Assembly (NCBI GenBank): GCA_025782575.1
Contig: JALGYY010000025.1
Span: 124,001 to 188,000 of the forward strand
Origin: a bacterium
GTDB taxonomy: Bacteria; Orphanbacterota; Orphanbacteria; Orphanbacterales; Orphanbacteraceae
Length of the DNA stretch: 64,000 nt
Direction: 5' to 3'
In this document: piece after piece, positions 35,607 through 43,783 of the stretch
How the letters are laid out: the number at the start of each line of letters is the position of its first letter
How positions within the stretch are numbered: position 1 is the first letter of the stretch
Notes under the pieces: model-generated
Database searches by the model: none
Told to the model about the DNA's origin: nothing
Seen by the model: only the letters and a program-made list of their open reading frames with translations
Program-made: the position numbers and the translations under genes

Positions 35607-36907
35607 GGTTGATCCACCCTTACCGTTACTGTGGCACTTCCGATGCCGAGCGGTCGAACCACGGATATGTCATCCCTTTCTCCCGACGGCACGCTCGTCG
35701 CCGGCAATAGAAGGGCGGACGCTCGATCTAGCCTTCCACGCCTGGCCGCCAGTGCAGGCGCCTCCATTTCGGCACGCGCGATAGCCGCTACCATTTCCTT
35801 TGTCCCGGCCATTCTCTCTCCACGTTCCTCTGCGAGAAAGAAAAGCGGGTCCAGCCGGATCGCCTCATCGAAAAGAGCCGCCGACCGATCATAGTCTTCC
35901 CGATCTTCGGCATCCATTCCATCGCAATACGCTAGGTATGCTTTGAAATTGGTGGTCGGGATTTCGCTGATCGCTTCCCGTTCTTTCCGGTCCAGCGGAA
36001 GATTAAGCTGTTCGGCCACACCGTAAACCATTCGTTTTTCCAGCTCGAAGAACTCGGACAACCGGCCGCTCAGCGATTGGGGAGATCCCACATTACCTGT
36101 CTGATTATTGACGAGGTAATAGTCGAAACGGATTTCTCCCTTTCCTTCCAGGGGTGTGATTGTCCCGCCCAGTGACCAGGCCGCTCCGAGCAAGGCATCC
36201 AGGGAGACCGCGGAGAGAGGATCGTAGCCTTGCCGCCTGCTCGCCTCGATTTCATTTTGAAGCTCTTCATAACGGAGACGCTCGACCAGGTGGAGCGTTT
36301 CGATCCTCGAGAGATCGCTGATCAGCTGCTCGGCGAGTCCTTTTCCCAGGTTTCCGAAGGTTTCCACCTCGGCCAGTACATCGAAATATCGAACGGCGAG
36401 AACGTTGGGAACCAGTTCTTCGGGATTGTCCAGTGAGCTTCTGGCCCGTTCCCCGTAGATGTGCCGAACGAGACGCGATATGCGGCCACGCATGGCACGC
36501 GCCACAAAAGTACGGCCCGCGGCTCTCGGGTAACTCCGATAAGCGGCAATTCCTTCGTTCCACTCCTCGAGCCCCTCGTGAGCCAGGCCGAGCAGAAGGG
36601 GAACCGCGTTGTCCTCGGGCAGAAGATCGCGTGCACGCTGGAGAGAGCCGACCGATTCGGAATAGAGGCCAAGTTCAAGCTGGGCCAGACCGAGATCGCG
36701 GTAGAGCATCCCTTCATCGGGCGACTCTTCAAGCTTCTGCTCCAGCAACGCCGCCGCCACACCCCAGTCTTCACTGTCGATGGCTCGCCTCGCCTCCGAG
36801 ATCGGACCTGCGGCACAAGAAAGCAGAAGCGACGTCACCCCGATCAGGGAGAGTGCTCCCAGATGCAGATTGTGTCGCCCAATCGAGAATCGGCTTATAG
36901 ACAGCAT
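35603..36907 (-). CDS. TPR-CsgG-like outer-membrane lipoprotein
   Basis: 434 aa. A lipoprotein signal peptide (LSLIGVTSLLLSC) is followed by TPR units (about residues 37-145: AAALLEQKLEESPDEG, YRDLGLAQLELGLY, PLLLGLAHEGLEEWNEG). A CsgG/FlgO-like domain follows (about 160-320: VLAVRYFDVLAEVE, GLAEQLISDLSRIETLHLVE, LGGTITPLEGKGEIRFDYYLV), and the C terminus carries another TPR-like helix pair. CsgG lipoproteins form the outer-membrane export channel for curli; relatives with TPRs are less well understood. It is the first gene of the tightly overlapping operon with the barrel protein and the giant Fn3 protein, suggesting a role in export or assembly of that protein. Confidence 0.82.
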   Translation of the reverse strand: MLSISRFSIGRHNLHLGALSLIGVTSLLLSCAAGPISEARRAIDSEDWGVAAALLEQKLEESPDEGMLYRDLGLAQLELGLYSESVGSLQRARDLLPEDNAVPLLLGLAHEGLEEWNEGIAAYRSYPRAAGRTFVARAMRGRISRLVRHIYGERARSSLDNPEELVPNVLAVRYFDVLAEVETFGNLGKGLAEQLISDLSRIETLHLVERLRYEELQNEIEASRRQGYDPLSAVSLDALLGAAWSLGGTITPLEGKGEIRFDYYLVNNQTGNVGSPQSLSGRLSEFFELEKRMVYGVAEQLNLPLDRKEREAISEIPTTNFKAYLAYCDGMDAEDREDYDRSAALFDEAIRLDPLFFLAEERGERMAGTKEMVAAIARAEMEAPALAARRGRLDRASALLLPATSVPSGERDDISVVRPLGIGSATVTVRVDQP

Positions 36908-36983
36908 TCCGGTCCATTCCCTCCATTAGATCAACGCAGGAAAGACTCTACCACGTTCCTATTCCGCGCCCCCACCAAGAAAA

Positions 36984-37013
36984 GGCCCCGGAAGCGTGTG
37001 AGCTTCCGAGGCC
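36984..37013 (-). terminator. Terminator hairpin of the thioredoxin-fold CTD gene
   Basis: Imperfect 12-bp stem (GGCC-x-CGGAAGC / GCTTCCG-x-GGCC) with a six-nt loop; on the minus strand TTTTCTTGG follows. It lies about 25 nt after the stop of the 37039 gene. Confidence 0.7.
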
Positions 37014-37038
37014 TCGAGAGCGGCGAATCCTGATGACC

Positions 37039-38109
37039 CTAGCGAATCAGGATCATCTTCTTCGTGTCGGAGGACTGGTTGGCATCGAGACGGTAGTAGT
37101 AGACGCCACTCGCCTGATCCCGGCCGTTGGCGTCCTTGCCGTTCCAGATTACATCGTGCGTACCTGCAGCCTGAACCGTGCCTACCAGCTTATCGATCAA
37201 CCGGCCGCTCGGAGCGAAGATGGAGATCTGCACCGGGCCCCGCTCGTTCAGGTTGTAGCGGATCATTGTGGTGGGGTTAAACGGGTTGGGGCGATTCTGC
37301 TCGAGCCTGGTCACGAGGCGGGGTAGTCCGTCATCGACGCCTACACCCAACGGCGGCTTGGCCGACCAGGACTGAATGACGTTGTGCGAACTCGGACGAA
37401 TCACATATACGTTCGAGATAATCCGCTTCCGGATGTACTCGGCATCCAGCGGGTAGCTCCAGTCGAAGTGGTGCACGGAGCCCGGCGTCATTGTGATCGG
37501 CTCACCTACCACATGTCCGGGAACCATATCGCGCAGAATATAATAGTAAGTCGCATTTCCGGCTGCATTGCGGCGCCACTCTTCGCTCACCGCGAGAAGC
37601 ACCTCACCGGACTGCTGGGCGAAAGTGTCTACTATGGTTACGTCAACACTCAGGAAGACGTCGGTAGGAGTACGATACTGTTGCACATCGATCGTAATCC
37701 CGCTGTTTCGCGCGAGCGCCGCGTCAAGCGTATCTCGAAACGCGTTGTACCACATGTGAGTCGCGAATGAATCACCTGGACATGTGGCGCAGATGTTCTT
37801 CTCTTTTCCGTCGACAAAAAACGTCGGGACCGCGTTCACGCTATAGTGGTTGATCCGGTCCGTATTCAACGGAATGTCGAAGAGATAGAACTCGTCGGAC
37901 GAAACAGGCCACCACCCGTGGGGCTTGACGGTGGTTACGAGATCGGCGTATTCGGTACCGAGGATCTTCCACGTCGAGTCTTTGACTGCCTCACAAGGGG
38001 GACACCCCGTGTTCGTGTAGTCCTCTACAAGGGGGCGACGCTGAACTGCATCAGCGGATACGGCGAGGGAGAGCAGCAGCGCGATTGCCACCAGGTGCCG
38101 AACTTTCAT
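37039..38109 (-). CDS. Secreted thioredoxin-fold (Omp28-like) protein with sorting CTD
   Basis: 356 aa. Signal peptide (LVAIALLLSLAVSADA), then a thioredoxin-like domain with EDYTNTGCPPCEAVKD; the CPPC pair lies near residue 37 and VNAVPTFFVDGKE is the cis-Pro strand. The middle section (about 135-260) is a strand-rich domain like that of Omp28-related proteins, and the C terminus is a FlgD-like CTD (RPNPFNPTTMIRYNL, SGVYYYRLDAN, ending LIR). It probably acts in disulfide chemistry or redox binding outside the cytoplasm. Promoter at 38171-38199, AGGAGGG ribosome-binding site and terminator at 36984 make it a single-gene unit. Confidence 0.88.
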   Translation of the reverse strand: MKVRHLVAIALLLSLAVSADAVQRRPLVEDYTNTGCPPCEAVKDSTWKILGTEYADLVTTVKPHGWWPVSSDEFYLFDIPLNTDRINHYSVNAVPTFFVDGKEKNICATCPGDSFATHMWYNAFRDTLDAALARNSGITIDVQQYRTPTDVFLSVDVTIVDTFAQQSGEVLLAVSEEWRRNAAGNATYYYILRDMVPGHVVGEPITMTPGSVHHFDWSYPLDAEYIRKRIISNVYVIRPSSHNVIQSWSAKPPLGVGVDDGLPRLVTRLEQNRPNPFNPTTMIRYNLNERGPVQISIFAPSGRLIDKLVGTVQAAGTHDVIWNGKDANGRDQASGVYYYRLDANQSSDTKKMILIR

Positions 38110-38170
38110 CTTGTATCCCTCCTGGGTTTATAATTGTGAGTGGAGCGTTTTTGCTGTTAGAATTCCCTCT

Positions 38171-38199
38171 AATATACCATACGATGTTCTCTTTTTGAA
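38171..38199 (-). promoter_or_regulatory. Promoter of the thioredoxin-fold CTD gene
   Basis: On the minus strand, TTCAAA (plus 38194-38199) and TATATT (plus 38171-38176) are separated by 17 nt; the -10 is preceded by TGG (extended). It lies in an AT-rich stretch about 60 nt upstream of the ATG. Confidence 0.5.
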
Positions 38200-38259
38200 C
38201 CTGAATAATTGACCTACTTGTCTACAATTAGGGACACGAGCGAGACCTGTTCCGTTCTG

Positions 38260-39342
38260 TTACCGCGTTCGAGCCCGCTCGAGTAGATTACCGATCGTTT
38301 CCGCCACCAGGCGGCAGCCGAAAGGTGTGGCATGAATATGGTCCAGGAAGGGCTCATTCGCCGCACCGATAAAAGGGGCGATCAGCTCGACTACCGGGGC
38401 TCCAGCCTCCACTGCTACCGACCGTATAATCGGTTGATATACAATGAGATCAGTCTCACTGCGGAGAACCTGATTGCGGTAAGGCCATACGATATAGATC
38501 ACGGGAATCGATCGCTCGGCGCATACGTCATGAATGGCGAGCATGGTCTCGCGGAACTCGGCCGGCAACAACCGGGGATGTCTGATTTCCCGCTCATCGG
38601 GAGGCCTGCTTCCCGTAGTCGATTCGGGGAGGGGGGACTTTTCGCCCTGATCCTGTTTGCCGCCGATTCGACTGAGAATCGCCTTCAGTCCCAGATAGAG
38701 GCGACTCCATTCGAAAAGCCGACCCGCCCGCCCGATGTGAAGCGCCCGGGCGGTCTCTGAGTCGGTCCGGGAACTCCACCTGTCGGAATCATTAAAGCCG
38801 AACGAGACGATCACGAGGTCGGGCTCGAGAGCGAGTCCATTGGCTTCGAGGTACTGCAGGCCCTGAAACGAAGTATAGCCGGGAACGCCCGCATTGATCA
38901 CTTCCGCGCCGCGACCGAGTGTCCGGTTCATCACTCGCTCGAGCTGGGCCGGCCAGGTCATCTCATTGGCGACACCGAGACCGAAGGTGCACGAGTTTCC
39001 GACGGCGAGCACACGATAACGCCCCTCCTTCTCCCCCACTTCACCGTTTCTGAGCCCGAGTGAATTCGTCGATACCATGAAATCGACCGGGGTTTCGCGC
39101 ATCTTCCCCTGCACTCGATGTTCGACAAGGTTCGGCCGGAGTCTCCAGAAGAGTTCATGGTCGAACTCCATCGTTTCGTTCAGCTGGGGAAGGCCGAGTA
39201 TGTCGATGATATTGCGATGTTCGTCATACACAGAATCGTCCGACGGACGGTAAAAGACGCGGGCTGCCGTCTCCAGCAGCCCGAATACCGCGATCATGGT
39301 AACGATGCTGAATGCGATCCGCTTGGGAATGGTAATCTCCAT
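38260..39342 (-). CDS. Membrane-anchored SGNH/GDSL hydrolase
   Basis: 360 aa. One N-terminal helix (IAFSIVTMIAVFGLLETAA, about residues 9-27) anchors the protein; the catalytic domain contains block I AVGNSCTFGLG (nucleophile Ser), an NAGVPGYTSFQGLQYL block II with Gly, VSFGFNDSD (block III Asn) and DHIHATPFG (Asp and His of block V). Such enzymes are esterases or O-acetyl hydrolases acting on lipids or glycans, often in the periplasm. TTTACT ends 7 nt before the ATG and there is no Shine-Dalgarno, so it may be leaderless. No partner gene is adjacent. Confidence 0.9.
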   Translation of the reverse strand: MEITIPKRIAFSIVTMIAVFGLLETAARVFYRPSDDSVYDEHRNIIDILGLPQLNETMEFDHELFWRLRPNLVEHRVQGKMRETPVDFMVSTNSLGLRNGEVGEKEGRYRVLAVGNSCTFGLGVANEMTWPAQLERVMNRTLGRGAEVINAGVPGYTSFQGLQYLEANGLALEPDLVIVSFGFNDSDRWSSRTDSETARALHIGRAGRLFEWSRLYLGLKAILSRIGGKQDQGEKSPLPESTTGSRPPDEREIRHPRLLPAEFRETMLAIHDVCAERSIPVIYIVWPYRNQVLRSETDLIVYQPIIRSVAVEAGAPVVELIAPFIGAANEPFLDHIHATPFGCRLVAETIGNLLERARTR

Positions 39343-39524
39343 GGAAATGAGTAAAGCACATGGAGCGCCATGATCGGTTGGGTTAATGCCGCTTTCTCAC
39401 GGGCTGCAGAAGTCGGGAGAGGGGTGCGAAACGATAGCTCCGGTGGTCTCATTTCGTTCTGCCCCGTATACTATGGATCTGTAGTCCAGAGACCCCCCTG
39501 CTACCCCGGCGGGAAAGGATCGTA

Positions 39525-40763
39525 ATGAGCGAATTAATTGATAACCGTGCCCATCGGATTCGTACGTTGAAAGGGATTGTCCTCGAATTCAGCGAGGGAG
39601 GTGACACGACCCATGCGAGGGCCCAGCTCCGTGCGCTTATGAAGGACGTGGATTCCACCGAAATCGCCGCGATGGAGCAGGAGCTGATCGCCGATGGAAT
39701 GCCGATCGCCAAAGTGCAGTCCATGTGCGATGCCCATTCCGAACTGCTCCGCGACTTCGTGATCGAACCGCCGACGCCGGACATGGCGGCCGGTAATCCG
39801 GTAGAGACGTTTCGGCACGAAAACGTAGAGCTCGAGAAAGTGCTCGAAGAGTTGAAGAGCGGTTTCGGAAAGATCGAGAAGGGAACGGGGGGCGACGTTC
39901 TTCCGGCTTTAAAGACGTCATTCGCGAGGCTCACAGAGATTGAAAAGCACTACGCTCGCAAAGAGAATCTCATCTTCTCCGTTCTCGAACGACATGGTGT
40001 CAGTGGACCTTCGAAAGTCATGTGGGGCAAAGATGACGAGGTGCGCGAAAAAATCCGCGACCTTGGCAAAGCTCTCGACAAGGGCTGGGATTCCGACGAC
40101 GACGGGCGTTCGGTAGTGAAGGAGATCGGCGCACCGGTGATCGGTGCGGTGACCGAAATGATTTCCAAAGAAGAGAAAATTCTACTCCCCATGTGTCTCG
40201 GCATGTTCACTGAAGACGAATGGGGAGAGATCTGGACCGAGTCCGATCAGTTCGGTTATTGCCTTGTGGAACCGAACCAGGGTTATCAGCCTCCGAAAGA
40301 GGTGGCGCCCGAACCGATTGATCTGACCGACGATGGCGAAATTGTCGGCGACATGGTCTTCCCTACAGGCGCGCTCTCGTTCGATCAGTTGCTCGGGATT
40401 TTCAGCCATCTTCCGGTGGACATCACCTTTGTAGATGCCGACAACCGTGTACGCTTCTTCTCGGAGGGGCCTGATCGGGTGTTCGACAGAACACCGGCGA
40501 TCATCGGACGCAAAGTAGAACATTGCCATCCTCCCAAGAGTGTATCGACGGTGCAGCGGATCGTAGCGGACTTCAAGAGCGGCCGGCAGGACGTCGCTGA
40601 ATTCTGGATCGAGCTCGGGGGAAAATTCATTCACATCCGTTACTTTGCCGTCAGGAACGATAAGAAGGAATTCCTCGGCACGCTGGAAGTAACGCAGGAC
40701 GTGACCGCCATCCGCAAACTCGAAGGGGAGCGGCGCCTGCTGGACTACGATAGCCCGGCGTAG
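39525..40763 (+). CDS. DUF438 / hemerythrin-like / PAS protein
   Basis: 412 aa, cytoplasmic. Residues about 1-85 are DUF438 (RIRTLKGIVLEFSEGG, then AAMEQELIADGMPI). Residues about 92-240 are a hemerythrin HHE-like domain (FRHENVELEKVLEEL, EKHYARKENLIFSVLERHG, ISKEEKILLPM) that could bind a di-iron or haem centre. Residues about 280-400 form a PAS domain (VDITFVDADNRVRFFSEG, FLGTLEVTQDVTAIRKLEGERRLL). This architecture is conserved in many anaerobes and facultative bacteria and is thought to sense redox, NO or O2, but function is not proven. AAAGGA precedes the ATG. A TATACT hexamer lies at 39467-39472. Confidence 0.9.
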   Translation: MSELIDNRAHRIRTLKGIVLEFSEGGDTTHARAQLRALMKDVDSTEIAAMEQELIADGMPIAKVQSMCDAHSELLRDFVIEPPTPDMAAGNPVETFRHENVELEKVLEELKSGFGKIEKGTGGDVLPALKTSFARLTEIEKHYARKENLIFSVLERHGVSGPSKVMWGKDDEVREKIRDLGKALDKGWDSDDDGRSVVKEIGAPVIGAVTEMISKEEKILLPMCLGMFTEDEWGEIWTESDQFGYCLVEPNQGYQPPKEVAPEPIDLTDDGEIVGDMVFPTGALSFDQLLGIFSHLPVDITFVDADNRVRFFSEGPDRVFDRTPAIIGRKVEHCHPPKSVSTVQRIVADFKSGRQDVAEFWIELGGKFIHIRYFAVRNDKKEFLGTLEVTQDVTAIRKLEGERRLLDYDSPA

Positions 40764-40858
40764 TTCTGGAGTTCGGCGCAACGGCAGCCTGGCGTAGTCC
40801 GGGCTAGTTTCGGGGCGATCACCTTCCTCCGGCGCGTGGCCGGCAAAAGGAGTTTCCT

Positions 40859-41236
40859 GTGTGGCAGAAGGTGCTCGCGCTCGCACTCCTCGGCGCATGC
40901 GGGACACTCGCTCGCTATGCGCTCTCGGGACTCGTTCAGCGAGCCGGCATCGGCCTTTTGCCCTGGGGAACTCTTGCTGTCAACGTAACCGGGTGCTTGC
41001 TTTTCGGCCTTGTCTGGGCACTCGCTGAAGAACGCCTGCTCATCAGCGGCCAGATGCGGGCTCTCGTTCTCATAGGCTTCTTCGGCGCGTTCACCACCTT
41101 TTCGACTTTTGCCTTCGAAACCGGCCAGCTCATTCGCGATTCAGAGTGGCTTTACGCCGGCGGCAATCTACTTCTGCAGAACAGCCTCGGCATGATCGCC
41201 ATCTTCGCCGGCGTAGCGATCGGACGATCGTTGTAG
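40859..41236 (+). CDS. crcB: Fluoride ion exporter CrcB (Fluc)
   Basis: 125 aa, four membrane helices, GTG start six nt after AGGAG. Family motifs are present: CGTLARYALSG near the start, NVTGC (the pore Asn) in helix 2, and GFFGAFTTFSTF in helix 3 with the phenylalanines that line the fluoride path. Fluc channels are dual-topology dimers that expel cytoplasmic F-. A DUF190 gene, its frequent companion, lies 2.1 kb downstream, separated by a lipoprotein and an HNH endonuclease gene. I looked for a fluoride riboswitch in the 95-nt leader and did not find a convincing one. Confidence 0.94.
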   Translation: MWQKVLALALLGACGTLARYALSGLVQRAGIGLLPWGTLAVNVTGCLLFGLVWALAEERLLISGQMRALVLIGFFGAFTTFSTFAFETGQLIRDSEWLYAGGNLLLQNSLGMIAIFAGVAIGRSL

Positions 41237-41246
41237 GAGGTGTCAG

Positions 41247-41660
41247 ATTCAAACGGTCATCAGACGGCCGGACTTTGCGAGTCGAACGATCGTATTGGCG
41301 CTGGTCGTTCTTCTCGCGATTACCGGATGCGGCCCGTATTACTCGCGCCCCGTCATTCGAACCGGATTGGCGATGTCACAATTCACTGGAGACGATATCG
41401 GCAGGTCAGTCGTTATCGAACTGAAAGATGGGACCGGATATCGCGGAACGATCGTCTCGGTAACCGACACTCACATTTCCATTTTCACTTCCACAACGGC
41501 TTACCCGATCCAGATTCCGATTGCCGAGATCCGCTCGGCTCACATCAAAGAAGTGAACGTGACTGAATTCCTGTTGATCGGCGGAATAATCGCTGCATTT
41601 ATGGTCCTCGTGATCGCGCTGGCGAAGTCAGATTCCTTCTTCATCGGCGGCGGGCCCTGA
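41247..41660 (+). CDS. Small lipoprotein with C-terminal membrane helix, probable ATT start
   Basis: The reading frame continues upstream of the TTG at 41295 to an ATT at 41247 placed exactly six nt after AGGAGG (41235-41240). Using it gives a proper lipoprotein signal (basic start QTVIRRPDFASR, hydrophobic IVLALVVLLA, then ITGC), whereas the TTG start leaves the hydrophobic run without any positive head. The 137-aa product has an Sm/OB-like strand pattern (VVIELKDGTGYRGTIVSV, then TDTHISIF) and ends with a helix (LIGGIIAAFMVLVIALA). Function unknown. Its ribosome-binding site overlaps the crcB stop, so it is translated from the crcB transcript. Confidence 0.7.
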   Translation: MQTVIRRPDFASRTIVLALVVLLAITGCGPYYSRPVIRTGLAMSQFTGDDIGRSVVIELKDGTGYRGTIVSVTDTHISIFTSTTAYPIQIPIAEIRSAHIKEVNVTEFLLIGGIIAAFMVLVIALAKSDSFFIGGGP

Positions 41661-41684
41661 GTTATGGGGACACAATACATAACT
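41660..41684. repeat. Inverted repeat AGTTATG/CATAACT with GGGGACAC core
   Basis: Seven-bp perfect arms surround an 11-nt centre and the repeat overlaps the stop codon of the lipoprotein gene. The TATGGGGACAC core resembles motifs seen beside REP-associated (Y1/IS200-like) tyrosine transposase genes, from memory and not checked. Confidence 0.4.
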
Positions 41685-42046
41685 CCCGAGCAGAGGTTTT
41701 CAGGTCGCTCTCAGCGAGGAGGTGGTTTCCTGCATGATCTGAACCGCCCGGTCCCTTAACTCCTCAACCTCGCACTCCGACTATCCTTTTCAATTATCTT
41801 GATCTTTTAATAAATATTGCTTGACACGTTCCTGGAGGTCGTCGCCTGGGTGTCCCGTGGTGCCCTGGGCAAATGCCGGTAGCGCTACACCGGTCAGGGC
41901 AGCTCGACTTGATGCAATCTCCTTGCCTGAATTCTTGATTCAATCGCCGGTCCTTCTTGTGGCGCCTCCCACGAAGCCCCAAAAGGCGATGGTAGAATAT
42001 GTGCGGGGCTTGGATCGATAAGGGTGGTGACGCGGAGGGGATGAGC
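41685..42046. other. Intergenic region between lipoprotein and HNH genes, with possible gene relic
   Basis: No complete gene is present. On the minus strand a short open stretch (about 41702-41783) reads like a protein C terminus (EELRDRAVQIMQETTSS), possibly a decayed gene. The section about 41785-41825 is markedly AT-rich (run of TTTTAATAAATATTG). Near 41990-41998, TGGTAGAAT is an extended -10 for the HNH gene. Confidence 0.4.
41990..41998 (+). promoter_or_regulatory. Extended -10 promoter of the HNH endonuclease gene
   Basis: TGGTAGAAT (TG-N-TAGAAT) would start transcription near 42005, giving a leader of about 40 nt that contains GGAGG. Confidence 0.45.
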
Positions 42047-43204
42047 ATGAATACGACAAAGATGAATCCGGTACTGGCCGATCTTTCCAACGATCAACTT
42101 ATTCGCAAATGTGATACCGCAGTCAGGAGCGAGCAAGAACTGGGCATAGCCATTCTCGATTACCTGAATGAGATCGAGCGCCGTTCTCTCTATTTGAAGG
42201 AGGGCTACTCGTCGCTTTTTGATTACTGCACGCGCCGATGGAGGTACTCGCGCTCCAAAGCAGGCCGCTTCATCGCAGCCGCCAGATGTATGAATCGATT
42301 CCCGGCAGCACGGATTCTTCTATCCAATCGGGAGATCACCGTATGCGGACTTTCTAAGATCTCAGGGCTTATGTCGTATGAAACTTCCGACAATCTGCTT
42401 CGGGAAGTTTCGGGGAAGATGTATGTCGAAATTGAGAAGATTGCTGCCTCCCATCGGACCGCACCAGTGATCCGGGATTTCGTGCGGCCCATTGGATTCC
42501 AGGCGCCGGGAGAAGACGAACGGGGGGAGGAAGATCAAGGAGACCTCTTTCAGGTGGTGAGTGAGATGACTCCCAATCGGTCCCAGAATGGGACTGGTTA
42601 TCCACAGGTATCGACGCCGGCAACAGGAGAAGATCGATCCCAGAATAGGAGTAATCCCAAGCGAAAACCGGCGCAAAGATACGAAATCCGGTTCTCCGCG
42701 AGCGAGGAGTTTCTAGAGAAATTGGAGCGCGCCAGGTCGATCTGCTCCAAACGCTGGAGCCTGGGAGCGATTCTGGAAAAGGGGCTTGATGAACTGCTCG
42801 AACGTCACGATCCTGAACGAAAGCAGGCTCGGCGGGAGAAGAGAGAGTCTCGAAAGAGGGTTGTGGCACCGGACACTCAGTCCGTACAGACTGCGCCGGA
42901 CGGAGTAGGCGTCAAGAAGGGTCGCGCGCGCGAAGAACAGATAGCAGCCAAGCAGACTCGATCACCAAGTACTCGTTCCAGGTACATTCCCGCCCCTCTT
43001 CGTGACGCTGTATTCACTCGTGACAATGCGCAATGCACTTATGTCGGCGGGAGCGGCGTTCGCTGCGGGTCGACAGCCCATCTGCAGATCGATCACATCA
43101 ATCCATTCTGTATGGGAGGAGAACATACGCTCGGCAACCTTCGCATCTTGTGCGGGAAACACAATCGACTGGCCGCGCGGGAGCTGTCATTGGCCGGTCG
43201 ATGA
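42047..43204 (+). CDS. HNH endonuclease family protein
   Basis: The start at 42047 is preferred because GGAGG (42034-42038) lies eight nt upstream; ATGs at 41999 and 42041 are in frame. The 385-aa protein has an N-terminal helical region (about residues 1-120: IAILDYLNEIERRSLYLKEG, then SLFDYCTRRWRYSRSKAGRFI) typical of a large HNH family in delta-type and candidate-phylum bacteria, a basic low-complexity middle (Arg/Lys/Gln/Ser-rich) and a C-terminal HNH nuclease (RDAVFTRDNAQCTYVG, then QIDHINPFCMGGEHTLGNLR, then CGKHN). These proteins are abundant, often multicopy and of unknown role. It separates crcB from the DUF190 gene and has its own promoter, suggesting later insertion. Confidence 0.88.
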   Translation: MNTTKMNPVLADLSNDQLIRKCDTAVRSEQELGIAILDYLNEIERRSLYLKEGYSSLFDYCTRRWRYSRSKAGRFIAAARCMNRFPAARILLSNREITVCGLSKISGLMSYETSDNLLREVSGKMYVEIEKIAASHRTAPVIRDFVRPIGFQAPGEDERGEEDQGDLFQVVSEMTPNRSQNGTGYPQVSTPATGEDRSQNRSNPKRKPAQRYEIRFSASEEFLEKLERARSICSKRWSLGAILEKGLDELLERHDPERKQARREKRESRKRVVAPDTQSVQTAPDGVGVKKGRAREEQIAAKQTRSPSTRSRYIPAPLRDAVFTRDNAQCTYVGGSGVRCGSTAHLQIDHINPFCMGGEHTLGNLRILCGKHNRLAARELSLAGR

Positions 43205-43361
43205 GCGGGAAACACCCGACGAGAAAGCCGGGAGTGCCGACGGAACCGCGAGACCCACCCCCTCCCGGAACTCCGCTCGCCACTGCCCGATAGTGGTAGG
43301 ATGAAATCGTCTAATACACGGTTCATTTCGTCCCGGCAGGACTCCAATCAGGAGATGAGCG

Positions 43362-43706
43362 ATGGAAATCGGAACGGACGGCGAACTGCTTCGCATCTTC
43401 ATCGGCGAGAAGGACAAGTATGAGGGCCGGCCGCTCTACGAAGCGATCGTCGAAGAGGCGAGGCGGCGGGGCATGGCGGGTGCGACAGTCTTGCGGGGCA
43501 CACTCGGCTTCGGCAAGAACAGCCGGATTCACTCGGCGAAGGTGCTCAGGCTCTCTGAAGATCTCCCGATGGTGATCGAGATCGTCGATAAGCCGGCACG
43601 GATCGAGTCGTTCCTGCCCGATCTCGACAACATGATCCAGGAAGGGCTTGTAACGCTTGAAAAAGTTCGGGTGCTCGTCTACAAGCACAGCGAAAAAGAC
43701 GATTAG
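43362..43706 (+). CDS. DUF190 family protein
   Basis: 114 aa, small cytoplasmic alpha/beta protein. LLRIFIGEKDKYEGRPLYEA (residues about 9-28), then RGMAGATVLRGTLGFGKNS and LPMVIEIVDKPARIESFLP are the family signatures; it resembles PII-like ferredoxin-fold proteins. DUF190 genes are usually adjacent to crcB and are believed to be linked to fluoride handling, without proof of mechanism. TGGTAGGAT (about 43292-43300) could be a -10. The 157-nt gap after the HNH gene holds no other feature I can name. Confidence 0.9.
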   Translation: MEIGTDGELLRIFIGEKDKYEGRPLYEAIVEEARRRGMAGATVLRGTLGFGKNSRIHSAKVLRLSEDLPMVIEIVDKPARIESFLPDLDNMIQEGLVTLEKVRVLVYKHSEKDD

Positions 43707-43783
43707 CAGACTGGCTCGCTAGCCTGGATTATTCACCAGAATTCGTCGCGAGGCCGGAGCAACATGCTGATGAGATATCCGGG

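Noticed and set aside
40764-40858. Possible fluoride riboswitch before crcB
   Set aside because: GGGGCGATC and a CCTCC run recall the consensus start, but the conserved 3' GATG part and the pseudoknot pairing could not be found.
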